Assembly (NCBI RefSeq): GCF_000482385.1
Contig: NZ_AXVD01000014.1
Location: 124,001-188,000 of the forward strand
Direction: 5' to 3'
From: Nocardia sp. CNY236
Lineage (GTDB): Bacteria; Actinomycetota; Actinomycetes; Mycobacteriales; Mycobacteriaceae
Length of the DNA stretch: 64,000 nucleotides
In this document: positions 46,571 to 55,164 of the stretch, one piece after another
How positions within the stretch are numbered: the stretch's first letter is position 1
Layout: each line of letters opens with the position of its first letter
Notes under the pieces: model-generated
What the model was told of the DNA's origin: nothing
Seen by the model: the letters and a program-made list of their open reading frames with translations, nothing else
Database searches by the model: none
Made by a program: the position numbers and the translations under genes

Positions 46571-48142
46571 TTACGTCGGCGCGGGTGCGAGGCGCTTGCT
46601 GAACAGCACGGATCCGCTGGCATCGCACAGGTCCACGGTCAATTCGCCGGATGCGCCGTCGATGCGTACCTCGCCGAAATGTTGGAATCCGTCCAGTGGC
46701 GAGCTGTTCTTCACCGGCGGAGCGTGGACGAATACCGCTTCCGGGCCGAAGGTGGCATCCAGATCGTTCGGGCCGAAGCCACCCGCGTTCAGGGGACCGG
46801 AGACGAACTCCCAGAACTCGTCGAAATCGGTGAACGCCGCACGCTCTGGCGAGTAGTGGTGCGCCGCGGTGTAGTGCACATCCGCGGTGAGCCACACCAC
46901 ATTGGCAATTCGGTTCGCCTTGATCGACGACAGCACCCGGGCGATCTCGTTTTCCCGACCGGACGGCGCGCCGGGGTCGCCGTTGGCGGGCCCTTCGTAG
47001 GCCGAGGTGTGCTTCTGCTCCCCGTCCGGGACGACGAGGCCCAGCGGCATACTGTTGGCAATGATCTTCCAGGTGGCCCGCGACGCCCGCAGGCCGTCGA
47101 TCAGCCAGGCCGTTTGTGCCGGGCCCAAGACGCGGCCGTCGGGGGCGTCGTTGGCGTTGTTGGCGTCCTTGTTCGTACGCATGTCCAGCACGAAGACATC
47201 GAGCAGAGGTCCGTATGCGATTGCGCGATGCAGGCGGCCGTCCACTGCCTCGCTGGGCTCCAGGGGCATCCATTCGTGGAAGGCTCGCCAGGACCGTGTC
47301 GCGAGCGTGTCCATGCGGCGTTCGGTATAGCCCTTGGACTCGGCGACCATGCCGCCCGAATACCAGTTGTTCACCGTCTCGTGGTCGTCCCACTGCACCA
47401 CTTGCGCGACCGAGCGGTTGAACCGCAGGTAGTTCTCGTCGGTCAGGTTGTAGGCGTAGTTGCCGCGGAACTGGTCCAATGTCTGTGCAACAACGCTTTT
47501 GGCCTCGCTGACTTCGTTGCGCCATATCCGTCCGTCCGGCAGGTCCACCGATTCCTTCAGCGGCCCGTCGGCGTAGATGGAGTCGCCGGAATGCAGGAAC
47601 AAGTGCGGGTCGCGTGCGGCCATGGTGGAGAAGATCCGCATCCCGCCGACATCGGGATTGATCCCGAAGCCCTGCCCGGCGACATCCCCGGACCACTGCA
47701 GCGTGATATCCGCCGCGGTGGCGGGTGCGGTGCGAAAGACGCCACCGATCGGTTCGGAGGACGCGCCGTCCTCACCGAGCAGAGTCACCCGGTAGTGCAC
47801 CTGCGCTCCGGCAGGTAGACCGTTGACGCGCACTCGGCCGGTACCGTCGTATTCCGGGGTGAGCAACGGACCGGTGAAACGCCTGGCATCGGTGAACGAT
47901 TCGGTGGCGGCGGTCTCGACGATCAGTGTCGCCGGCCGATCGGCGCGCGCCCAGATCAGGGCGCCATCGGTCCGGGGATCACCCACCGCGACGCCATGGG
48001 TGAGGACGGGGCGGGACCGGACCAGGCCCGGACCACCGGCACTGTTGGACGAGCAGGCGACCGATACGGGTGCGGCCACAAGACCGACGGCGGAGGCGCG
48101 TAGCACGGCGCGCCGAGAAACTCCTGAGTGCGAGGGGGTCAT
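46571..48142 (-). CDS. phoD: PhoD-type alkaline phosphatase (Tat-exported)
   Basis: A 523-residue secreted phosphodiesterase/phosphatase. A Tat signal (SRRAVLRAS, residues 9-17) is followed by a lipobox-like VACSS, so it may be a lipoprotein. The N-terminal PhoD domain is followed by metal-binding HSGDSIYADGPL, QWDDHETVNNW, LDMRTNKD and LTADVHYTAAHHY. PhoD enzymes use calcium and iron and release phosphate from monoesters and diesters. No Pho box was identified. It runs in the same direction as the FAD gene 51 bp on. Confidence 0.93.
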   Translation of the reverse strand: MTPSHSGVSRRAVLRASAVGLVAAPVSVACSSNSAGGPGLVRSRPVLTHGVAVGDPRTDGALIWARADRPATLIVETAATESFTDARRFTGPLLTPEYDGTGRVRVNGLPAGAQVHYRVTLLGEDGASSEPIGGVFRTAPATAADITLQWSGDVAGQGFGINPDVGGMRIFSTMAARDPHLFLHSGDSIYADGPLKESVDLPDGRIWRNEVSEAKSVVAQTLDQFRGNYAYNLTDENYLRFNRSVAQVVQWDDHETVNNWYSGGMVAESKGYTERRMDTLATRSWRAFHEWMPLEPSEAVDGRLHRAIAYGPLLDVFVLDMRTNKDANNANDAPDGRVLGPAQTAWLIDGLRASRATWKIIANSMPLGLVVPDGEQKHTSAYEGPANGDPGAPSGRENEIARVLSSIKANRIANVVWLTADVHYTAAHHYSPERAAFTDFDEFWEFVSGPLNAGGFGPNDLDATFGPEAVFVHAPPVKNSSPLDGFQHFGEVRIDGASGELTVDLCDASGSVLFSKRLAPAPT

Positions 48143-48250
48143 GGCTCATGAGCCTGACGTAGATTTCTCAACACGGCGTGAACTGGTCGGGTCCGGGTGG
48201 CCAACAGCAGGCGGGTCGCAGTGCTGTGCGCCGCAACAGTGTGGGTGTGG

Positions 48251-48976
48251 TCAGCCCGCCGCGGTGTCGGGAATGCGCAGAGGCGCGCGGCGATCACCGT
48301 TCGCCGAACCGTTCTTCAGGCTGGCTGCATAGACATCGACGTACTCCTGGCCGCTGAGCTGCATGAGTTCGTACATGACCTCGTCGGTGACCGAGCGCTC
48401 GACGAAGCGATTTCCGCCCATGCCCTCGTAGCGAGAGAAGTCGATGGGTTCGCCGAACTTGACAGTCACCTTCCGGTGGCGCCAGCGAAACCGACCGGGC
48501 GGGCTGACTTCGTCGGTGCCGATCACGGCGACGGGAATCACCGGGACGCCGGTCTCCAGGGCGAGGCGGGCCAACCCGGTCTTGCCCTTGTACAGCCGTC
48601 CGTCGGGGGAACGGGTGCCTTCTGGATAGAGTCCGACCAAACGCCCACGGTCGAGCAGTGTGCGCGCCGCCTCGAGCGCGTCCTCGGCGGCGTCGGCGCC
48701 GCTGCGGTCGATCGGATACTGGCCAGTGGCGCTGAAGAAGAATTTCTGCAAGCGACCCTTGATACCCGGGGTGGTGAAATACTCGGCCTTGGCCAGGTAA
48801 TTGATCCGCCGCGGACTGAACAATGGCGTGAACAACCAGTCGGCGATGGACAGATGATTACCCGCCATGATGGCCGGTCCGTCCGCTGGAATGTTCTCGA
48901 CACCCTCGACCGTGGGGCGGTTGTACAGGTGAATGAACGGTCCCAGCAACACGAACTTCAGTAGCCAATAGAACAT
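48251..48976 (-). CDS. plsC: 1-acyl-sn-glycerol-3-phosphate acyltransferase (PlsC-like, Rv2182c-like)
   Basis: A 241-residue acyltransferase with motif I NHLSIADW, motif II region FFFSATGQYPIDRSG, motif III YPEGTRSPDGRLYKGKTG and motif IV VPVIPVAVIG. An N-terminal hydrophobic segment anchors it to the membrane. It would make phosphatidic acid from lysophosphatidic acid. The position by glk and pimB matches Rv2182c and C. glutamicum order. ATG 48976 starts the conserved protein. Confidence 0.92.
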   Translation of the reverse strand: MFYWLLKFVLLGPFIHLYNRPTVEGVENIPADGPAIMAGNHLSIADWLFTPLFSPRRINYLAKAEYFTTPGIKGRLQKFFFSATGQYPIDRSGADAAEDALEAARTLLDRGRLVGLYPEGTRSPDGRLYKGKTGLARLALETGVPVIPVAVIGTDEVSPPGRFRWRHRKVTVKFGEPIDFSRYEGMGGNRFVERSVTDEVMYELMQLSGQEYVDVYAASLKNGSANGDRRAPLRIPDTAAG

Positions 48977-49149
48977 GAACGTCCTTCCCCCGGGCCTGGG
49001 ATAGTTGCGGGCACCTGCGTCGATTGCCGACTTTACCGCTGGTGGGAGATCACATCCAATTGCGACGACGAAATCTCGCCGCACGTCGGCGTCGACGGCG
49101 ACCGACGAGGCCGTTCGGCGTGTCGCGGCACAGCCGTGGCCGAGTCGCC

Positions 49150-50223
49150 TCAGGGGCTCCTCGGCGCCACCGGCTCGGCTGCGCGCGAGTGGGTGGACTG
49201 TGAGTGAGTGGATTGCGACTGGGTGGATTGTGAGTGGGTGGATTGCGACTGGTTGGATTGCGACTGGTTGGACAGAGCCGTCTTGGCCAAGTCGGCGGCG
49301 CCGATCATGCCCGCTGCCTCACCGAGCTGGGTGGTACGGATGCGCGCCAGCGGACGGTGTCCGGCGCCGGTGATCGTCCGGGCGTAGGTATCACGCGCCT
49401 CGTCCAAGAACAGCGGCGCCGAACTGCTCACCCCGCCTGCGATCACCACGAGGTCCGGATCGAAGATGTCGCTGACGATCGCGAGGCCCAGCCCCAGCCA
49501 CCGCGCGAACTCCGACATCACCCGTTCGGCGAGCGGATCGCCATCACGTGCGGCGCCTGCGACGCGGCGGCCGGTCAGCGACCCCGGGTCGCGCGCGACG
49601 TCTCGGGCCAGCGCCGAGCGCAACGGTTGGGTGGCCAGCATCTCGATCGCCGTGTCGGCCAGCGCCGTCCCGCTGCAGTAGCGTTCCCAGCACCCGTTTT
49701 TGCCGCAGGGGCAGGCCCGACCCTCCGGAACCACCTGCAGGTGGCCGAGTTCCGGCGCGACGCCGTGGGATCCTCGGAACAGGCGACCATCGCTCAGCAG
49801 GGCGGAGCCGATGCCGGTGCCGATCGTGATGAGTACTGCGTTGTGTCCGCCGGCGGCGGCGCCGAACCGATACTCGGCCCACATCGCAGCATTCGCGTCG
49901 TGTTCCAAGATCACCGGCAGTTCGAGGCGGTCGGACAGTAGCTGTGTGACCGGGGCGTCGTGCCAGGGCAGGTGCGGGGCGAACCGCACCGTCGAGCGGT
50001 GGCTGTCGATGAATCCAGCGACCGCCAAGCCGACGGCGGAGACCGGATGTCGACGACCCAGATCCCGCACCGCCACCTCCAAGGCATCCTCCAGAGCGCG
50101 CGCCGACTGTGGGGTCGGCGCCTGGACGGTGTCCAGGACCTCACCACCGTCATCGATCGCTGCGGCGCGAATGGTGGTGCCGCCGATGTCTATTCCGACG
50201 GTCAGGGGTCGGTCCCCGGTCAT
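49150..50223 (-). CDS. glk: ROK-family glucokinase with Ser/Gln repeat tail
   Basis: A 357-residue ROK kinase. The P-loop-like phosphate motif VGIDIGGTTIRAAAID is at the start, EHDANAAMWAEYRFG has the catalytic Asp, and GHLQVVPEGRACPCGKNGCWERYCSG is the ROK zinc signature (CxCGxxGCxE). C. glutamicum has its glucokinase at the same place. The C-terminal ~35 residues are an SQS-rich pentapeptide repeat (49189-49272) not expected in ROK enzymes. It is followed by plsC. Confidence 0.9.
   Translation of the reverse strand: MTGDRPLTVGIDIGGTTIRAAAIDDGGEVLDTVQAPTPQSARALEDALEVAVRDLGRRHPVSAVGLAVAGFIDSHRSTVRFAPHLPWHDAPVTQLLSDRLELPVILEHDANAAMWAEYRFGAAAGGHNAVLITIGTGIGSALLSDGRLFRGSHGVAPELGHLQVVPEGRACPCGKNGCWERYCSGTALADTAIEMLATQPLRSALARDVARDPGSLTGRRVAGAARDGDPLAERVMSEFARWLGLGLAIVSDIFDPDLVVIAGGVSSSAPLFLDEARDTYARTITGAGHRPLARIRTTQLGEAAGMIGAADLAKTALSNQSQSNQSQSTHSQSTQSQSTHSQSTHSRAAEPVAPRSP
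49189..49272 (-). repeat. 15-bp tandem repeat encoding the glucokinase tail
   Basis: Five full 15-bp units plus nine bases, each close to GTGGGTGGATTGCGA (plus strand), encode SQS-T/N-H/Q pentapeptides. The frame is kept by the 15-bp unit. Copy number could vary between strains. Confidence 0.8.
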
Positions 50224-50230
50224 GCGCGGA

Positions 50231-50668
50231 TCACACCTTGATCGTCACGGGAATGTCGACGTATCGGGCCGACTGGGGCTCCTGCGCCTGCGCGGGGCCG
50301 CTGTGTCGATGTGACGCGCCGGAGTCCGGGTCGGTCTCGGTCGGCATCACCGGTTCGACCGGTGAACCGGCCAGCGCCTCACGCAGCACGGTGACGATCG
50401 CGGTTCCGTGGTCGGCGACCGCGGACAGCACCTCGTGGTGTTCGCCACGCACGAGTGCCGCGGCCGCGCACACCGGACACCAGTTGCAACTGGACCATTC
50501 GACCTGCCCGTCGGCAGCCTGGCGCAACACCGGTTCCACTCGTTCCAGCACCGCTTCGGCCAGCAGCTTCAGTTCTGTCACGAATTCGGCGATATCGTCC
50601 GGCGCGCCATCGCCGCCGACTTCGTCGCGACCGGTCTCGCCGCCGGTCCGGCGCGGATCAGTCGTCAT
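50231..50668 (-). CDS. Hypothetical CxxC protein of the ArsA-like cluster (Rv2183c-like)
   Basis: A 145-residue soluble protein. A helical segment DIAEFVTELKLLAEAVLERVEPVLRQ precedes SSCNWCPVCAAAALVRGEHHEVL, which has a C-x2-C-x2-C arrangement and His residues that could bind metal or act in redox. The C-terminus is acidic and ends PVTIKV. The ATG (50668) overlaps the end of the ArsA-like ATPase gene by 11 bp, so they are translationally linked. Position suggests Rv2183c; function unknown. Confidence 0.85.
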   Translation of the reverse strand: MTTDPRRTGGETGRDEVGGDGAPDDIAEFVTELKLLAEAVLERVEPVLRQAADGQVEWSSCNWCPVCAAAALVRGEHHEVLSAVADHGTAIVTVLREALAGSPVEPVMPTETDPDSGASHRHSGPAQAQEPQSARYVDIPVTIKV

Positions 50669-52055
50669 ATCGGCGGCTTTCGGACGCGTGGGGCCACGGG
50701 TGTGCATCGGACCGGAACCGGACGACCAGGTAACCATCGTCGAGTTCGGCGCTGTCGACCGTGCACTGCCGCAACACCGGCGCCAAGCGAACCCGACGCC
50801 GGATTCCGTCCGCTCCCACGATCAAATCGTCCTCCACTCGGCCGAGACGCAGCGTGGCGGCGTCGGCCACGGGCAGGTGCATCCGCAGCGCGTACACCGG
50901 CTGCGCTCCGATGTCGGATTCTCGATGAACCACCGGTGCGCCGGAGTTCGCATCGACCTCCGCCTGATTCCCGCTCAGCATAGGCTGCGCGTCGGTGCCG
51001 CGTGCTGCCGAGTCCACCGCCTGGGACAACGCGGCCAGCAATTGCGGTCCGATCGGTTCCGGGCCGGCATGCGGCGCGACCACTACTGCGATGTCGGGCA
51101 TTCTGTGACGCAACTCGGCAAGCACCCCGTGCTGTTCTCGGCGCCGGTCCGAATACCAGCGGATCGCGGGATGTTCGGTATCCGTCGGGGCGCTGGGCGC
51201 GGTGTCCGTCGGGGCGCTGGGCGCGGTGTCCGTCGGGGCGCTGGGCGCGGTGTCCGTCGGGGCGCTGGGCGCGGTGTCCGTCGGGGCGCCGGGCGGATGG
51301 AGGGCCGGCAGGATCTTGTTCACCACGATGGCCTCCAAACGCAGGCCCAACAACGCCGTGGCCGACCGTACTCGTTCGGATTCGGCGACCGCGACCTGCT
51401 CGGCGACGGTGACCAGTCGTGCTGCGGTCCGCCGATGGTCGGTCAGCAGATCACGAACCTCGGTGACGGCCTGCACGATTCGCTCGACCGTGGCCGCGAG
51501 CACCGCATGCCGTAGGTCGCTGGCCAGCGCCCGGGCCGCCGGAGGCCAGATACGCTCGAGGTAGCCCAGCAGGGTGTCCGGCGCGGTGACGATGCGCAGC
51601 ATATCCGCCGAGGGTGGGCAGTCGACCACGATCAGGTCCCAGTCGTCCTCCGCGGCGAACTGGGTGATCTCCACCAGCATCAGCAGTTCTTGCACGCCCG
51701 GCAGTCCGGTCAACTCCGCTGGGTCCATAGCGGTGATGTCGATACCGTGGGTGTGTCCGCGTCCCAGTGAGATCATCCGGACGAGGTCGCGGAAGCGATC
51801 TTCGAGCAACGCGAGTGAGTCCACTTCGATCACGTCCAGTCCCGGCAGGACCGTGGTGACGGCGGTGACGGTGCCGGCATCGTGCGGGAAGTGCACGCCG
51901 AGCGCGTCACCCAGAGAATGCGCCTGATCGAGCGAGGCGACCAGTACACGCCGGCCGGAGCTGGCTTCGGAGAGGGCGGTGGCGCACGCGAGCGTGGTCT
52001 TGCCGACCCCACCCTTGCCGATGAACAGCTCGACTCGGGTCGTGCGCGCGGTCAG
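50658..52055 (-). CDS. ArsA/GET3-like ATPase (Rv2184c-like), probable CTG start
   Basis: A predicted P-loop ATPase of the ArsA/Get3 family. FIGKGGVGKTTLACATALSE is the deviant Walker A, with DLIVVDCPPSADMLR downstream. The first ordinary start in frame (GTG 51896) lies after the Walker A, and the next upstream (GTG 52235) lies deep in the preceding gene. A CTG at 52055 forms CTGA with the SRPBCC stop and would give about 465 residues with Walker A at residues 13-20. An APTDTAPS octapeptide tandem repeat interrupts the middle. It lies between two small genes. Function unknown. Confidence 0.82.
   Translation of the reverse strand: MTARTTRVELFIGKGGVGKTTLACATALSEASSGRRVLVASLDQAHSLGDALGVHFPHDAGTVTAVTTVLPGLDVIEVDSLALLEDRFRDLVRMISLGRGHTHGIDITAMDPAELTGLPGVQELLMLVEITQFAAEDDWDLIVVDCPPSADMLRIVTAPDTLLGYLERIWPPAARALASDLRHAVLAATVERIVQAVTEVRDLLTDHRRTAARLVTVAEQVAVAESERVRSATALLGLRLEAIVVNKILPALHPPGAPTDTAPSAPTDTAPSAPTDTAPSAPTDTAPSAPTDTEHPAIRWYSDRRREQHGVLAELRHRMPDIAVVVAPHAGPEPIGPQLLAALSQAVDSAARGTDAQPMLSGNQAEVDANSGAPVVHRESDIGAQPVYALRMHLPVADAATLRLGRVEDDLIVGADGIRRRVRLAPVLRQCTVDSAELDDGYLVVRFRSDAHPWPHASESRRYDD
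51181..51296 (-). repeat. 24-bp tandem repeat inside the ArsA-like ATPase gene
   Basis: Four identical 24-bp units (51181, 51205, 51229, 51253) begin TCCGTCGGGGCGCTGGGCGC and are followed by a partial fifth copy to about 51296. They encode APTDTAPS octapeptides in frame, forming a flexible Pro/Thr/Ala linker within the ATPase. Exact identity suggests recent expansion. Confidence 0.9.
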
Positions 52056-52486
52056 CCTTCGACCCGTTTCTTCAGTTCCTTCAGCGCAGTATCGGTGATC
52101 ACTTTTTCGGCCTTGCGTTTGAACATGCCGATCATCGGAATGTTCAAATCGACGGTCAGCGTGTAGAGCACCTCGGTGCCGCCGGGTACCTCGAGCAGCT
52201 CGTAGGTACCGTTCTGGGCTTTCTGTATTTCACCGCGCAGCAGTGACCAGCTGACCGCTTTTCGGTCGGCTCGCCATGCGTAGGTCAGCACGTAGGTGTC
52301 CTTGACCACGCCGGCGTCCAGGACGAACCGGGCGGTTTTGGCCAAGCCGTCACTGTCGCGCTCCAGCACCTCCACCGTCTTCGCCGCCGATACCCATTCG
52401 GGATAGGACTCCAGGTCGGCGATGACGGCCATCACCTGGTGTGCCGGGGCCTGGATGACGATCGACCTCTGGGTCCTGTCGGCCAT
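52052..52486 (-). CDS. SRPBCC family protein (Rv2185c-like)
   Basis: A 144-residue START-like protein: RSIVIQAPAHQVMAVIADLESYPEWVSAAKTVEVL, then a strand-rich middle and the C-terminal LNIPMIGMFKRKAEKVITDTALKELKKRVEG helix. Such folds bind hydrophobic ligands; the M. tuberculosis homologue is TB16.3. The stop codon overlaps the proposed CTG start of the ArsA-like gene. Shared location with a second SRPBCC gene suggests a lipid-related pathway. Confidence 0.93.
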   Translation of the reverse strand: MADRTQRSIVIQAPAHQVMAVIADLESYPEWVSAAKTVEVLERDSDGLAKTARFVLDAGVVKDTYVLTYAWRADRKAVSWSLLRGEIQKAQNGTYELLEVPGGTEVLYTLTVDLNIPMIGMFKRKAEKVITDTALKELKKRVEG

Positions 52487-52522
52487 GCGGACAGCGATTC
52501 CTTTCAGCGTGCGTGCAGGCTG

Positions 52523-52906
52523 TCAAACCCGATGCGTGGGCGCGACACCGGCCGGCCGATGCGCTTCCAGTCGGGACTTCAGTTCGAAGGACATGTCCTT
52601 GCCCGCGACCCGGCGCGCTCGGTTGGCCGCGGCGAGCTTGCGCGTGGGCAGCGCGGGCACCGGTTCGGCGTGTAAGAAGTAGTGCAGGATCACCCCGTCG
52701 AGCGAGGGTTCCAACCACACCTCCATGGTGCCGTCCAATGCGCCGGTCACCGACCAGCGGATACCCTTTTCGCCCCGATCTTCCCGCACCCGCAGGGTCA
52801 GGTCCGGCCACCACCGGCGCCACTGGTCCGGTCGCGCCAGCAGGTCGGCGACCGCTGTTCCCGGCACCGCGACGAAGGTCTGATCTGCGACCTGGATACT
52901 GCTCAC
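52523..52906 (-). CDS. SRPBCC-type protein (Rv2186c-like)
   Basis: A 127-residue protein: VADQTFVAVPGTAVADLLARPDQWRRWWPDLTLRV, GIRWSVTGALDGTMEVWLEP, and a helical C-terminus NRARRVAGKDMSFELKSRLE. The fold type is inferred from the SRPBCC-like opening and strand pattern. The GTG start at 52906 avoids a long low-quality N-terminal extension that overlaps pimB. It lies 36 bp from the next SRPBCC gene, so both are probably one operon with the ArsA-like ATPase. Function unknown. Confidence 0.85.
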   Translation of the reverse strand: MSSIQVADQTFVAVPGTAVADLLARPDQWRRWWPDLTLRVREDRGEKGIRWSVTGALDGTMEVWLEPSLDGVILHYFLHAEPVPALPTRKLAAANRARRVAGKDMSFELKSRLEAHRPAGVAPTHRV

Positions 52907-52935
52907 CCCGCTGAGCGTAGTAGATACGACGTGGA

Positions 52936-54063
52936 TCACCCCAGCAACTGCCGCAGCCGCGTGGCCAGGTGGTCCCAGCGCCACTGCTGCTCGACGAATG
53001 CGCGCCCCGCAGCGCCCATCCGCACGGCCGCATCCCGATCGGACAGCATCTGCACCAACACATCGGCAATCTGCGGTGTGGAGCGGCCGTCCACGACCCG
53101 ACCCGTCTCGCCCTCGATGACGGTTTCGGGCGCGCCGCCGGAATTGCCCGCCACCACTGGAACCCCGGATGCGGAGGCTTCCAGATACACGATGCCCAGG
53201 CCTTCGACATCCAGGCCGGCACCCCGAGTACGGCATGGCATCGCGAAGACATCCGCGAGTGTGTGGTGTGCGGCCAGTTCGTCGGACCGAACCCGGCCGG
53301 TGAACACGACGTCGTCGCCGACGCCTGCGGCCATGGCCAAACTGCGCAGCATCTCTTCGGCAGGGCCGCCCCCCGCGATGACCAAGACCGCGCCGTCGAC
53401 CTGTCTGCGGATCTCGCGCATCGCGAGAATCAAGGCGTCCTGCCCCTTGCGCGGGACCAAGCGGGACAAGCACAAGATCGTCGGACGGTCGCCGAGGCCG
53501 TAGCGTGCCCGCAACTCCGCCCGCGCCGCCGGGTCCGGACGGAACCGGTCCGTGTCCACCCCCGATGGCAGATATTCCAACGCCGCGTTCGGCCCGAACG
53601 CGGAGGCGACGCGGCGGCGGGTGTAGCGGCTGACGTAGGTGACCACATCGGTGTGCTCGCCGATGATCCGCAGCGTCCGTCGGGCGCCGGGCACCATCGA
53701 CCAACCGACCTCGTGGCCGTGGGTGCTGGCCAGGATGCGCTCGGCGCCGGCGCGCCGCAGCGCGTTCGCCATCAGCCCCAGCGGCGCCGAGGCGCCGAAC
53801 CACACGGTGTCGCACTTCTCGCTGCGCAGCAGGCGTGCGGCGCGGCGCAGGACCAACGGTGTCGGCAGCATCAGCGTGGTCGGGTGCCGTACCACCTGAA
53901 ACTTCTGTTCGGCATCGAACGTCAGATGGCTGTCGCCCCGCCAGCGTGGCGCATAGACCACCAGGTCGTCGGGCGGGAGCCGACTGGCCAATGCGTGCAG
54001 ATACGACTGGATACCGCCCGGCCGCGGCGGGAAATCATTGGTAACCAGCAAAGTTCGGGCCAT
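52936..54063 (-). CDS. pimB: GDP-mannose-dependent phosphatidylinositol mannosyltransferase PimB'
   Basis: A 375-residue GT4 glycosyltransferase: LLVTNDFPPRPGGIQSYLHALA at the N-terminus, ASTHGHEVGW, SRLVPRKGQDALILAM, and the donor-site motif GLDVEGLGIVYLEASASGVPVVAG. This is the layout of PimB' (Rv2188c), which adds the second mannose to phosphatidylinositol monomannoside for PIM, lipomannan and lipoarabinomannan. ATG 54063 starts the conserved protein. The fadD15 gene that separates it from Rv2186c in M. tuberculosis is absent here. Confidence 0.93.
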   Translation of the reverse strand: MARTLLVTNDFPPRPGGIQSYLHALASRLPPDDLVVYAPRWRGDSHLTFDAEQKFQVVRHPTTLMLPTPLVLRRAARLLRSEKCDTVWFGASAPLGLMANALRRAGAERILASTHGHEVGWSMVPGARRTLRIIGEHTDVVTYVSRYTRRRVASAFGPNAALEYLPSGVDTDRFRPDPAARAELRARYGLGDRPTILCLSRLVPRKGQDALILAMREIRRQVDGAVLVIAGGGPAEEMLRSLAMAAGVGDDVVFTGRVRSDELAAHHTLADVFAMPCRTRGAGLDVEGLGIVYLEASASGVPVVAGNSGGAPETVIEGETGRVVDGRSTPQIADVLVQMLSDRDAAVRMGAAGRAFVEQQWRWDHLATRLRQLLG

Positions 54064-54084
54064 GGGCAACAAAATACTGGGCGC

Positions 54085-55071
54085 TCAACCGGCCCGGGCA
54101 GCGAGCCAGGCATGCCAGTCGGCGAGGAAGCCGGAACGGGTGGTACCGAGGACCTCGCGTAGGACGTGGTCTTCGCTGGTGGGGTCCTGCTCGGCGGAGG
54201 CGATCCGCACGTAGAGCTGGACCAGATGGGGTAGGTCGTATTTCTCGGCCACGAAGGCGCAGACGGACCAGGCCGTCTCGTATCCGAGCGCCGCGTCGGG
54301 GCCGGCGAATTCGGCGTCGGTGGGCAGCGCGTGCGGGAGGTCGCCGGCGCGGGCGCGGGCGACCAGGGTGGGCACGATATCGCTGAAGCGGTGGCCTCGA
54401 CCGTGGTGGGCGACATAGTCGGCGAAGCCCTCGAGCATCCAGCGCGGTGCATCGATCACTGTGCGGCTTCGGGCGGCGATGTGGGTGAGTTCGTGCCGCA
54501 GCAAGCCCGCCAGCTCCTCGGGGGTGAGGCGTCGGGCGGCCTCGGAGCTGAAGACCACGCGCTGACCGGTGGGTCGGTGGCCGGGGGAGATCGGGTCGGC
54601 GACCGAGGCCGCGGCGACCTCGGCCGGTACGAGAGAGGTTGCGCGTAGCAGACCGGCGAATTCCGACGGCGACGACGCCACGACCACCAGTGCCGACTGC
54701 GCCCAATCCGGGCCCCATACTGCGGTCACGGCCTCGGTGGCGGCGGCTACTTCACGTTCCAGGGTGTCGATCGCCATCTCCTGGCTCGGATGGCCGACGA
54801 TCAACGATCGTCGGCCATCGCCGGTCGGCACGTGGCGGGCGATGATCGGTCCGAATGGTTCGACGATGCGCTGTATCTCGGCCAGCCGGGGATCGACGGC
54901 CTCCGCCTCGCCGATGGAGTCGGTCGTGCTGGCCGGACCGACCCGCAGTTGCGGCAGCGTCGTGTTCGGCAGCACGAGCGAGGCGATACCCAGACCGGTC
55001 AACGCCACGACCACCGTGACGGTGAGGCAGAACTCGAGTCGGCGGCGGGGCCGCGTCGAGGTATCGGTCAT
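54085..55071 (-). CDS. Membrane-anchored HExxH metalloprotease-like protein
   Basis: A 328-residue protein with one N-terminal membrane helix (about 15-36) and an extracellular domain. LLRHELTHIAARSR contains HELTH at 193-197, and PRWMLEGFADYVAHHG downstream gives the third-ligand Glu, as in gluzincin peptidase-MA-type proteins. It may process envelope proteins next to the PIM and peptidoglycan-hydrolase genes. No substrate is known. Confidence 0.88.
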   Translation of the reverse strand: MTDTSTRPRRRLEFCLTVTVVVALTGLGIASLVLPNTTLPQLRVGPASTTDSIGEAEAVDPRLAEIQRIVEPFGPIIARHVPTGDGRRSLIVGHPSQEMAIDTLEREVAAATEAVTAVWGPDWAQSALVVVASSPSEFAGLLRATSLVPAEVAAASVADPISPGHRPTGQRVVFSSEAARRLTPEELAGLLRHELTHIAARSRTVIDAPRWMLEGFADYVAHHGRGHRFSDIVPTLVARARAGDLPHALPTDAEFAGPDAALGYETAWSVCAFVAEKYDLPHLVQLYVRIASAEQDPTSEDHVLREVLGTTRSGFLADWHAWLAARAG

Positions 55072-55164
55072 CGTCCCTCTCGGTTCGCACAGATGTGACG
55101 TGGCCTCGGTTGCTCGATCATGTGATGTGTCCTGCGGTGTCGGTGGTCGACTCGCCTGGGATGT

